Below, piece after piece: positions 25,522-33,539 of a DNA stretch of 64,000 nt. Under the pieces are notes generated by a model. That model had not been told where the DNA came from. It saw nothing but the letters and a program-made list of their open reading frames with translations, and searched no databases. This stretch comes from QZLE01 sp033852135. Lineage in GTDB: Bacteria; Pseudomonadota; Gammaproteobacteria; QZLD01. Location: NCBI GenBank assembly GCA_033852135.1, contig JAWSVB010000030.1, forward strand, positions 1-64,000. Direction: 5' to 3'. Each line of letters opens with the position of its first letter. Position 1 is the first letter of the stretch. The position numbers were made by a program, and so were the translations under genes.

Positions 25522-28500
25522 ATGAAATTATTATGCAAAATTATGGGCGTTATTACTCTTATATCATTTTCTCTATCTACTAGCTTTGCAGGTAGTAGAA
25601 ATATCTCAACAGATTATTCTGGCCTGTTATCTTATTATCCAGATTCAATTAAACTTAAAGGGTTCGAAAAACCAAAGAAAAATCAAATTGAAGATCCTAC
25701 TAATCCTATAGTCGAAGAACCCGTTGATCCAGTTATAGATGATGGAACTGGCGGAACTCCTGAAACAACTTCCCCTCTAGTTGAAGAACCAGTTGAACCA
25801 ATTATTGAAGAACCAACTCATCCTGTGGTTGAAGAACCAGTTGAGCCAATTACAGAAGACCCAACTCATCCTGTGGTTGAAGAGCCTGTTGAGCCAATTG
25901 TTGAAGAGCCAACTCATCCTGTGGTTGAAGAGCCAGTTGACCCAATTGTCGAAGAACCAACTCACCCTGTGGTTGAAGAGCCTGTTGAGCCAATTGCTGA
26001 AGAAGCAACTCACCCTGTGGTTGAGGAGCCTGTTGAGCCAATTGCTGAAGAACCAACTCATCCTGTGGTGGAAGAACCAGTTGACCCAATTATTGAAGAG
26101 CCAATTCACCCAGTAGTGGAAGAACCAGTTGATCCAATTGTCGAAGAACCAACTCATCCTGTGGTTGAAGAACCAGTTGAACCAATAGCTGAAGACCCAA
26201 CTCACCCTGTGGCTGAAGAGCCTGTTGAGCCAATTATTGAAGAGCCAACTCACCCTGTGGCTGAAGAACCAGTTGATCCAATTATCGAAGAGCCAATTCA
26301 CCCTGTAGTTGAAGAACCAGTTGAGCCAATAGCTGAAGAGCCAACTCACCCTGTGGTTGAAGAGCCTGTTGAGCCAATTATTGAAGAGCCAACTCATCCT
26401 GTCGTGGAAGAACCAGTTGAACCAATTGTCGAAGAGCCAACTCACCCTGTAGTTGAAGAACCAGTTGACTCAATTATTGATGATGGAACCGGCGGAACTC
26501 CTGAGCCAACTCCTGAGCCAACTCCTGAGCCAACTCCTGAGCCAACTCCCCAATACCCTACTGGCGGATCTGGCAACTACGATGGTCGCACAGATGATGG
26601 TGATACAACACCTGCGATTACCACTGTTTATATCAAAGAATCTAGCGGAAGATCTCAGGGTTCAATCAATACCCCAATTACATTTGGACATGTTTTTGCA
26701 CGAGGAGATATTCCTGCTGAACAGAGCATAAAAGCAACATTTGCGAATAATGTAGAGCTGCCAATTCAAGTTGATAAGAAGGCTACATATGACGATGGTT
26801 CATTAAAACATGCCGTAATATCAGCCTTTATACCTGAACTTGAATTAGATGAAAAAGCAAGAATATACCTTAACGCTACCAATGAAGTTGGAGATGAAAC
26901 ACCGCTAAATTTATTAGCCCTCCTTTCAACTGATTTTGATACAGTCATTACCATCACAGAAGGTGAAACAGTTTACACCGCATCTGCTGCTGATCTTCTT
27001 TACTCATCAGCAGAAGAGTTATGGTTAAGCGGACAAACTGTATCAGAATGGATTGTTTCAGCACCTATGACAGATGCACAGGGTAATGAGCACCCTCATC
27101 TACAAGCTAGATTTAACGTTCGTGCTTACAATGAGTTCCAATCAGTTCGAGTCTCTGCAGTAGTTGAAAACAACTGGTCATATGAAGCTAATCCTACCAA
27201 TATCATCTATGACCTTGATATAAGTGTTGCCGGTCAAACTGTATTGCAGCAAAGTGATCTGGAACACTATCATCATGCAAGGTTCAGACGTGTATTTTGG
27301 TGGGGAGAGCAACCAAGGATATCTGTTAATTATAAAACCAGTTACCTTAAAGATACTAAAGCAATCCCTAACTATGACACCAGTGTGTATATGACAGATG
27401 GAACTCTTGAATCAATGTTAGATAAATGGGACTCAAACAAAGGGCTTATGCAGATTGGAACACTTAAATCTTACATGCCTGGAACTGGAGCGAGAGAAGA
27501 TTATGGCGTTCTACCTGGTTGGACAGCTGACTACTTAATATCTCAAGATGATAGAGCTAAAACCGTGATGCTAGGTAATGCAGAGCAAGCTGGAACATGG
27601 TCGATTCATTACCGTGACAAAAACACAGACCAACCTTTATCAATAGATGATTACCCACATGCAGGACTTAACGGTAATACTGGTGATAAATACAATAGAG
27701 ATGCTGAAAGGTCTGAAGAGTTTCCAGCATGCGTTGATTGTTATGGAGATAGAGCATGGGCTGGTGAAACTGTTAATGAAGTGAGCGTTGCCGACACTTC
27801 ACATCAACCATCAATTGCTTATATACCATATATAATTACAGGTGATTACTACCACTTAGAGGAGCAACTATTCTGGACTACATACAACTTCATTCAAGCT
27901 AACCCTTATTACAGAGGGCTTGATAAAGGATATGTTGGTTGGGATCAGACTCGAGGTCAAGCTTGGTCATTGCGTACACTAGGTCAAACTGCATTCATCA
28001 TCCCTGATGATCACCCTATGAAAGGGTATTTTAAACAGAAACTAGATAACAACCGCGACTGGTATCAAGCAAATTATGTGGATAATACCGAAGGATATAA
28101 ATACGCAAACAACATAGGTTGGATCGGTTACTCTTGGAATGAAACTTACGATGGCGTTCAATACGGCATGGTGTCACCTTGGATGAACGACTTTTTCACA
28201 GCATCTATAGGTCATGTTTTAGAGCTTGGCTTTAGCAACTGGGATTCTGTAATGCAATGGCAAGGTCAATTCCCTGTTGGAAGGCTATATGGTACTGAGT
28301 TCTGCGGAGTAATGGCTACATCATATAAGTTCATAGCTGGTGATGATCGCTATGGCCCATTCTATAACTGGGAGGATATGTATAACGCTACGGCAACTAT
28401 TGAAGTTGGTGCTGAGATCTTAGACTATGAATGTGGTAGTACTGCAATGATGGATTACCTCACCACTGCAACACCTTACACATTTACTGACGGTATGCTT

Positions 28501-28680
28501 TATGAGAAATACCAGGGTTCAACTGCTAACTATATGACAAGATATCAAGGTGCGGTTGCCTATGCAGTAGATAGCGGCGTAGCTAATGCAGAGCAAGCAT
28601 GGGATATTTTTGCCAACAGAGCTGGAGCAACTGACTTCACTGATAACCCACGCTATGCAATAGTGCCTAGAAAACAATAA
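25522..28680 (+). CDS. Large secreted protein: Pro/Glu repeat region plus RIFT-barrel/toroid-like C-terminal region
   Basis: The protein has 1052 residues. Signal peptide 1-24 (CKIMGVITLISFSLSTSFAG). Residues 85-308 are fourteen 16-residue repeats of the form PVVEEPVEPIxEEPTH. They are bracketed by two copies of an IDDGTGGTPE module (72-81 and 319-328), and a TPEP tail runs to about 343. From about 365 a globular region begins: INTPITFGHVFARGDIP and LPIQVDKKATYDDGSLKHAV resemble the N-terminal RIFT-type barrel of PcRGLX/YetA-like proteins. It is followed by a Trp/Tyr-rich helical region (GQAWSLRTLGQTAFIIP) like an alpha-toroid. A polysaccharide-acting enzyme on an extended acidic stalk is my inference. 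The family call is from memory and needs a structure search. Confidence 0.8.
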   Translation: MKLLCKIMGVITLISFSLSTSFAGSRNISTDYSGLLSYYPDSIKLKGFEKPKKNQIEDPTNPIVEEPVDPVIDDGTGGTPETTSPLVEEPVEPIIEEPTHPVVEEPVEPITEDPTHPVVEEPVEPIVEEPTHPVVEEPVDPIVEEPTHPVVEEPVEPIAEEATHPVVEEPVEPIAEEPTHPVVEEPVDPIIEEPIHPVVEEPVDPIVEEPTHPVVEEPVEPIAEDPTHPVAEEPVEPIIEEPTHPVAEEPVDPIIEEPIHPVVEEPVEPIAEEPTHPVVEEPVEPIIEEPTHPVVEEPVEPIVEEPTHPVVEEPVDSIIDDGTGGTPEPTPEPTPEPTPEPTPQYPTGGSGNYDGRTDDGDTTPAITTVYIKESSGRSQGSINTPITFGHVFARGDIPAEQSIKATFANNVELPIQVDKKATYDDGSLKHAVISAFIPELELDEKARIYLNATNEVGDETPLNLLALLSTDFDTVITITEGETVYTASAADLLYSSAEELWLSGQTVSEWIVSAPMTDAQGNEHPHLQARFNVRAYNEFQSVRVSAVVENNWSYEANPTNIIYDLDISVAGQTVLQQSDLEHYHHARFRRVFWWGEQPRISVNYKTSYLKDTKAIPNYDTSVYMTDGTLESMLDKWDSNKGLMQIGTLKSYMPGTGAREDYGVLPGWTADYLISQDDRAKTVMLGNAEQAGTWSIHYRDKNTDQPLSIDDYPHAGLNGNTGDKYNRDAERSEEFPACVDCYGDRAWAGETVNEVSVADTSHQPSIAYIPYIITGDYYHLEEQLFWTTYNFIQANPYYRGLDKGYVGWDQTRGQAWSLRTLGQTAFIIPDDHPMKGYFKQKLDNNRDWYQANYVDNTEGYKYANNIGWIGYSWNETYDGVQYGMVSPWMNDFFTASIGHVLELGFSNWDSVMQWQGQFPVGRLYGTEFCGVMATSYKFIAGDDRYGPFYNWEDMYNATATIEVGAEILDYECGSTAMMDYLTTATPYTFTDGMLYEKYQGSTANYMTRYQGAVAYAVDSGVANAEQAWDIFANRAGATDFTDNPRYAIVPRKQ
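25774..26445 (+). repeat. Fourteen tandem 48-bp coding repeats
   Basis: Exactly 14 x 48 bp within the large secreted-protein gene, each encoding 16 residues rich in Glu and Pro. Units differ mainly at Glu/Asp (PVE/PVD), Ile/Val/Ala and Thr/Ile positions, and some variants recur in the same order, which suggests duplication of multi-unit blocks. Because 48 is divisible by three, several other frames are open here too; they are by-products. Confidence 0.97.
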
Positions 28681-28699
28681 CCTAAACCATTAACCTTAA

Positions 28700-28729
28700 C
28701 TAAAAAACGCCTTTATTGGCGTTTTTTAG
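28700..28729 (+). terminator. Bidirectional terminator between the repeat-protein gene and selO
   Basis: AAAAAACGCC / GGCGTTTTTT stem with TTTATT in the loop; lies between two convergent stops and suits both strands. Confidence 0.93.
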
Positions 28730-28748
28730 TTAAAGAAACTTATAGATG

Positions 28749-30269
28749 TTAAGTACCACAAAATGTTTGATAAACCCGTTCATGCGTTTTAGGTGGTTCA
28801 GCATAGTGCAGCATATCTTTTTGTTCAGAATATGGGTTACTCAATACAGAAATTAACTCATGCATTAAAGAGAAGTCATTATTCTCAATAGCAGCATCTA
28901 TCACCTGCTCCACCCTGTGATTTCTTGGTATATAGTTAGGGTTTACTAAACACATATTTTGCGCAATCTCAGAAATCGAATCATCTTCAACATTCAATCT
29001 TTCTTGCCACCCCATATACCATGCCTCAAACTCCTGAGAAGAACCGAACATATCTTTGATCGCTATTCGATAAAATTCATTTTCAAGAGATAACGATAGA
29101 TATCTAAAAGTAACTGTGTAGTCGGTTTTATGCTTTTGCATCAAATGTAATAACTGATCAATTAGTTGCAGGTCATTTTCCTGTTGAGATGCTAGGCCAA
29201 TTTTTTTCAACATACCTGCTATCCAATAGTTCTCAAAAAGCTCAGTGAAATGCGCAATTGAATTTTCTGCAAGTTTAATGGCTTCATTTTGATCTGCATC
29301 AAGTAAAAATAGAAGCGTTTCAGCAAAACGAGCTAGATTCCACTGCGCTATTCGCCCTTGATTACCAAATGCATACCGCCCTTTATAATCGATTGAACTA
29401 AATACTTTCGCTGGATCATATTCATCTAAAAAAGCACATGGTCCGTAATCAATGGTTTCACCTGAAATTGCCATATTATCGGTATTCATCACCCCATGAA
29501 TAAAACCGATATGCATCCAGCTCGCTATGAGCTGCGCCTGCGAGTCGATTACTTTATTTAATAGCTCAATATATTTATTTGATGACGAACTACATTCTGG
29601 ATAAAGTCTATTTATAGTGTAATCAGCAAGAATTTTTACAGATTGTTTATCACCTTTGTTCGCAAAACATTCAAAACTACCAACACGGATATGGCTACAA
29701 GCTACCCTGGTTAAAATCGCTCCTGGCAATTTTTTAGTGCGAACAACTGTTTCCCCGGTAGTTACTGCAGCCAAAGCTCTAGTTGTACGAATACCAAGAG
29801 AGTTCATAGCCTCACTAATAATGTATTCACGAATTACTGGTCCTAAGGAAGATCTACCATCCCCTTGGCGTGAAAAAGGAGTTATTCCAGAACCTTTAAG
29901 CTGAATATCAAACCGCTGTCCACTAGTGCCAACAATTTCTCCAAGTAAAACAGCTCTGCCATCACCCAATTGAGGTACAAAGCCTCCAAATTGATGACCT
30001 GCATATTTCATTGCGATTGGTGCTGCACCTGAAGGAATAACATTCCCAGCAAAAACACCTACGCCAACAGCAGTTTTCAGCATAGAGCTATCAAGTTGTA
30101 ATTCAGATGCCACCCTATCATTTATAGCAATAATAGATGGATTAGTAACAGGTGTAGGGCTAACCTTCGCATAAAACTGCTGAGGTAGTAGTACAAATGA
30201 ATTATCGAAATTAAATCCAAGGTTATTACTTTTAGAATTGATATTATTATCAAGCTTTTCTACTGGCAT
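28749..30269 (-). CDS. selO: Protein adenylyltransferase SelO (YdiU)
   Basis: A pseudokinase-fold enzyme that transfers AMP to hydroxyl side chains of proteins, linked to redox stress. Family motifs present: KYAGHQFGGFVPQLGDGRA, LKGSGITPFSRQGDGR, HGVMNTDNMAISG and a C-terminus of FCGT, where the cysteine corresponds to the C-terminal redox motif of SelO. The ATG that follows GGAG by seven bases gives 506 residues, near the family norm. It appears monocistronic. Confidence 0.96.
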   Translation of the reverse strand: MPVEKLDNNINSKSNNLGFNFDNSFVLLPQQFYAKVSPTPVTNPSIIAINDRVASELQLDSSMLKTAVGVGVFAGNVIPSGAAPIAMKYAGHQFGGFVPQLGDGRAVLLGEIVGTSGQRFDIQLKGSGITPFSRQGDGRSSLGPVIREYIISEAMNSLGIRTTRALAAVTTGETVVRTKKLPGAILTRVACSHIRVGSFECFANKGDKQSVKILADYTINRLYPECSSSSNKYIELLNKVIDSQAQLIASWMHIGFIHGVMNTDNMAISGETIDYGPCAFLDEYDPAKVFSSIDYKGRYAFGNQGRIAQWNLARFAETLLFLLDADQNEAIKLAENSIAHFTELFENYWIAGMLKKIGLASQQENDLQLIDQLLHLMQKHKTDYTVTFRYLSLSLENEFYRIAIKDMFGSSQEFEAWYMGWQERLNVEDDSISEIAQNMCLVNPNYIPRNHRVEQVIDAAIENNDFSLMHELISVLSNPYSEQKDMLHYAEPPKTHERVYQTFCGT

Positions 30270-30481
30270 AATTCTTCTCCGTAGTAATATTTTAAAAGAA
30301 ATAATCCTCAAACCCATAATTTAAGAACGATAGAATTCGTACAAGCTATGAATTCATATTAACACTCATTTGAATCTATTCAATTTCATATAACTGATAC
30401 AATATTCAAATTACATGTAATAAAAAACAAGATAGCTACTCAAAAACAAAAACCGCCTTTTCCGCACTCTTCAAGTGCATC

Positions 30482-30613
30482 TGCACCATTTTGCATTAAT
30501 TATTTGCTCTTAATTGGTGCAATAATTTACCTGTTAAATTAGATGCACCATTTCAGCCAACTTATTGATATTTAAGATTGCTTTTCATTGCCCGCTCTTG
30601 TATAAACGCACCA
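30482..30613 (+). promoter_or_regulatory. Four TGCACCA-like half-sites upstream of the ammonium channel gene
   Basis: TGCACCA at 30482-30488 and 30544-30550, its reverse complement TGGTGCA at 30515-30521, and GCACCA at 30608-30613. The classical NtrC site is TGCAC(C/T)-N5-(G/A)GTGCA, so these look like NtrC half-sites clustered before a nitrogen-related gene. I could not find a sigma-54 promoter with correct GG-N10-GC spacing. Confidence 0.5.
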
Positions 30614-30651
30614 TATTTATGCAACTTAACAGTGTTTTTTTGGAGAATATA

Positions 30652-31893
30652 ATGCAAGGATCTAATACAAGAAAGTTATCATTTATAGCTCTTTTTCTGA
30701 GCTTATTAGCAATTTCTGGAGTTTCATTTGGAGTAGAATTAAACTCCACGAGCGAGCTTGCTGACGTTGTAAATGTTCAAAAATACTTCCGCTCAATTCA
30801 CATCATGGCAATGCTACTTGTTGGTTTTGGTTTCTTAATGGTCTTTGTAAAAAAATACGGGAGATCGGCTGTAACAGCTACATATCTACTTGTTAGTGTG
30901 GCCATTCCTCTATATTTTCTTAAGAACTCATACGGCATTTTAGGGCATGTTGAACCAGAAATTGATCGCTTAATCTTAGCGGAATTTGGCACAGCTAGTT
31001 TATTAATTTGTGCAGGCGCTGTTCTGGGTCGCCTACGCATGATTCAATACATTGTTCTTGGGCTTATATTCATCCCTTGTTACTCACTTAATGAATGGAT
31101 CATTGTCTCAGAAGGGTTCGGATTAATGACCCAAGGTAGCTTCACCGACACCGGTGGCTCTATTTTGATACATGCCTTTGGTGCGTTTTTCGGAATTGGT
31201 GCAATATTCGCTTTAACAAGCAAAAAAGAATACGAAACTGAAATCGAATCAGATGATACTAGCGATCGCTTTTCTCTGTTAGGAAGCATGGTTCTATGGG
31301 TATTTTGGCCAAGTTTTTGTGCGGCATTAGTTGCTCCTGCAGATATTCCAGCTACTACCGTAAATGTAATAATCGCTCTTTGCGGCTCAACCATAGCTAC
31401 TTACTTTGCATCGCTTTACTTCAGAAACAAAGTATCAGTTGCCGATATAGCAAATGCAGCACTTGCAGGCGGAGTAGCAATCGGCTCAACCTGCGACAAG
31501 GTATCTCCTGGAGCAGCATTTACCATCGGTATACTTGCAGGTGTTGTTTCCACTTTTGGCTTTGCAATCATTCAGGACAAGCTACAAGCTAAAATCAAGA
31601 AGGTAGACACATGTGGAGTATTACACCTTCATGGATTACCTGGCCTACTTGGAGGTATAGTTGCAATATTCACGGTTAATGGTATCGACACAACATCTCA
31701 GATTAAAGGTATTGTAATCACCCTTATCATAGCTACTGTTTCTGGGCTTATTGTTGGCAAAATTGTTTCGGCACTTGGGGGCAGAAAAGTACCATATACA
31801 GATAATGAAGAACTTGACGTGGAATCACATGAAGAAATAACCAATGAAGAAATTGATTCATTGCCAGATGCAGGATTAGCAGCAGAACAGTAA
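30652..31893 (+). CDS. Rh-type ammonium/ammonia channel
   Basis: A polytopic membrane channel, 413 residues from the ATG that follows GGAG by six bases. It belongs with Rh glycoprotein-like members of the Amt/MEP/Rh family: GGSILIHAFGAFFG (pore His at 174) and DTCGVLHLHGLPGLLGG (His at 325/327) are Rh-like, where AmtB would read differently. The N-terminal hydrophobic stretch (FIALFLSLLAISGVSFG) may be a cleaved signal. Acidic C-terminal tail. No glnK follows, unlike typical amtB operons. Four NtrC-like half-sites lie upstream and a terminator directly after. Confidence 0.92.
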   Translation: MQGSNTRKLSFIALFLSLLAISGVSFGVELNSTSELADVVNVQKYFRSIHIMAMLLVGFGFLMVFVKKYGRSAVTATYLLVSVAIPLYFLKNSYGILGHVEPEIDRLILAEFGTASLLICAGAVLGRLRMIQYIVLGLIFIPCYSLNEWIIVSEGFGLMTQGSFTDTGGSILIHAFGAFFGIGAIFALTSKKEYETEIESDDTSDRFSLLGSMVLWVFWPSFCAALVAPADIPATTVNVIIALCGSTIATYFASLYFRNKVSVADIANAALAGGVAIGSTCDKVSPGAAFTIGILAGVVSTFGFAIIQDKLQAKIKKVDTCGVLHLHGLPGLLGGIVAIFTVNGIDTTSQIKGIVITLIIATVSGLIVGKIVSALGGRKVPYTDNEELDVESHEEITNEEIDSLPDAGLAAEQ

Positions 31894-31913
31894 ATCAATA
31901 CATGACTAAGATT

Positions 31914-31939
31914 AAAGCGCCTTAATTGGCGCTTTTTTT
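31914..31939 (+). terminator. Rho-independent terminator after the Rh channel gene
   Basis: AAGCGCC / GGCGCTT stem, TTAATT loop, T-run. Confidence 0.92.
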
Positions 31940-31958
31940 ACATCTTAAGATTGAACCT

Positions 31959-32213
31959 TTATTGATATTTTTTTTGCATTATTAATAAAGAGATGAAGGG
32001 GATAAGATTAAATAACAACCAAATAATTTTGTAGATGCCTAGAAAAGAATACATAACAACATTAAAAACACCCCTTTCCAGCACAAAAAATTTAGAATGG
32101 ATGCTGTAAAAAAAATCCATAAATAAAGCACACCCAAAAACTGCAATAATCAGAATTACGCAATTAATAATTGTGTTCCACATAAAAAATCTTGTTAGTT
32201 TTTTATAATCCAC
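31959..32213 (-). CDS. Small two-helix membrane protein (DUF6868-like)
   Basis: The protein has 84 residues. GTG start six bases after GGAG. Two transmembrane helices (about 12-35 and 52-78) with a short loop containing FYSIHSKFFVLERGVFN. This layout, beginning LTRFFMWNTIIN and ending LIPFISLLI, matches my recollection of the DUF6868 family of small inner-membrane proteins. Function unknown. It converges on the Rh channel gene, with the terminator between. Confidence 0.72.
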   Translation of the reverse strand: MDYKKLTRFFMWNTIINCVILIIAVFGCALFMDFFYSIHSKFFVLERGVFNVVMYSFLGIYKIIWLLFNLIPFISLLIMQKKYQ

Positions 32214-32620
32214 TTAAATCTCCTTTTTATATCATACAAATTAACATAACCATTCAAATATAGCAGAAAGACAAATAAACACGCTAACTCAGCATGTTAC
32301 ACAAACAATTCCTATATCATACAAGCAAAAATTCCAGCATAAATAACCACTATCTTAAGTAGTAAAATTTATAGTTAACTGTACGAAAACATGAACTTTG
32401 CCTTCCTAGGAAATCTACTAGGAAAGCGAAAAACAAGCATAATTTCAGTATATTCTAATTGACTCCTACACCCAGTCCACATAGAATGCGGCGCTGCAAT
32501 AATGCTGACCTAACAAACTAAATGACACTTGCACAACCAATGGAAATGGTAAGCATAATATAAGTTGTAACTTGATCTCGATTATTTCAATTGAGAATTA
32601 TTACTAAGTATGAGGACACT
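32214..32620. other. Gene-free AT-rich stretch with one small hairpin
   Basis: No gene is supportable. TTCCTAG / CTAGGAA arms with an eight-base loop lie at 32403-32424, with no T-run. The gap holds the promoters of two divergent genes. Confidence 0.4.
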
Positions 32621-33478
32621 ATGAAAAAAACCACTATTTTACTACTAGCAGCTCTTTCTGGCACAGCTTCAGCAGCACAACCTTCTTGTGAAATGACTGA
32701 CATGTATCTTTTTTCAGAAAATAACATGGGTGGTGTGGCCCCTGGAGTTCAACCGATTGGCTTACTACATAATGTTAACGGTAATGATTTAGCCTTCCAT
32801 GCACCAGTATATGTTGATGGCGTTGATACTGGAGTATATCTCTCTTCAATGGATGATATTATATTTGGAACTAGTGACATCATCCCCGCTTCTATCGGTC
32901 CTGAACATACAATCATGACTGAGCTTACCTTCAAAGATGGAACAGTAATCTCATGTTCTGATACTTTTACTGTACCAGCTGATAATGCCCCACCGGCAAT
33001 TATAAGAGATAATTTTACAACTATTGAAACTACAGAGACTGGCAGTGTTAAAGTTGTTTTTCAAGCAGCTAGCATGGATAGCGATGGAAACCTGAGCCAG
33101 GAAAATATTCAATACGAATTTCTTCAAGCTCCTGATGGCGCAGAATTACCAACACCTGATTTTGGTTCAGAAACTTCATTGTCAATTAATAATCAAGAGC
33201 TAGAATTTACTATTCCTGGTGATTACAAAATTAGACTGAAAGCAGAAGATGACCTTGGGGAAGTAGATTATTCTGAAACATTTGAGTTTACTGTAGATGG
33301 ACAATGCATCAGAACATCTATAGCAGACCATGTTACTGCTGGCAGAGCCATTGATAACAACTATGGTTCATACTTTTCAACAGGTGCATACGTATACTTA
33401 GGCTATAACAATAGTGGCAACACTGTTGGTTTAGAGAAAATTGAAAGTCTTGGTAACTGGTGGGTTGTTTGCTTGTAA
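32621..33478 (+). CDS. Secreted protein with Ig/PKD-like domain and Cys-bounded C-terminal module
   Basis: The ATG five bases after GAGG gives 285 residues with signal peptide KKTTILLLAALSGTASA. Residues about 120-225 look like an immunoglobulin-like repeat of the PKD/cadherin kind (AASMDSDGNLSQENIQYEF, then DYKIRLKAEDDLGEVDYSE). The last 60 residues begin CIRTSIADHVTAGRA and end WWVVCL. Such a Cys-bounded module with an HVxAGRA motif is seen at the C-termini of some secreted depolymerases and other exoenzymes, by memory. No catalytic domain is visible, so it may be a binding or surface protein. Confidence 0.72.
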   Translation: MKKTTILLLAALSGTASAAQPSCEMTDMYLFSENNMGGVAPGVQPIGLLHNVNGNDLAFHAPVYVDGVDTGVYLSSMDDIIFGTSDIIPASIGPEHTIMTELTFKDGTVISCSDTFTVPADNAPPAIIRDNFTTIETTETGSVKVVFQAASMDSDGNLSQENIQYEFLQAPDGAELPTPDFGSETSLSINNQELEFTIPGDYKIRLKAEDDLGEVDYSETFEFTVDGQCIRTSIADHVTAGRAIDNNYGSYFSTGAYVYLGYNNSGNTVGLEKIESLGNWWVVCL

Positions 33479-33503
33479 ATGTAGCTATTGCCTAACACTA
33501 TAC

Positions 33504-33539
33504 AATAAAGCCCCAGAAAACGGGGCTTTATTTTTTTAT
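33504..33539 (+). terminator. Bidirectional terminator between the secreted-protein gene and recJ
   Basis: AATAAAGCCCC / GGGGCTTTATT stem, AGAAAAC loop, long T-run; the two genes converge here. Confidence 0.92.

Noticed and set aside
25777..26445. Long open reading frames on both strands overlapping the 48-bp repeats (up to 222 codons on the minus strand)
   Set aside because: A repeat unit divisible by three keeps any stop-free frame open through the whole array. The products are Trp/Phe or Gln/Leu repeats with no start signals, so they are shadows of the secreted-protein gene.
25774..26445. Regular repeats considered as a CRISPR array
   Set aside because: Units are contiguous, coding, and vary throughout; there are no spacers and no cas genes.
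21440..28748. Integrated mobile element at the ssrA 3' end
   Set aside because: No integrase, no phage or plasmid genes, and I could not find a second copy of the tmRNA 3' end that would mark an attachment repeat. Left only as a possibility in the findings.
30500..30652. Sigma-54 promoter for the Rh channel gene
   Set aside because: No GG-N10-GC arrangement with acceptable flanks was found near the start, despite the NtrC-like half-sites.
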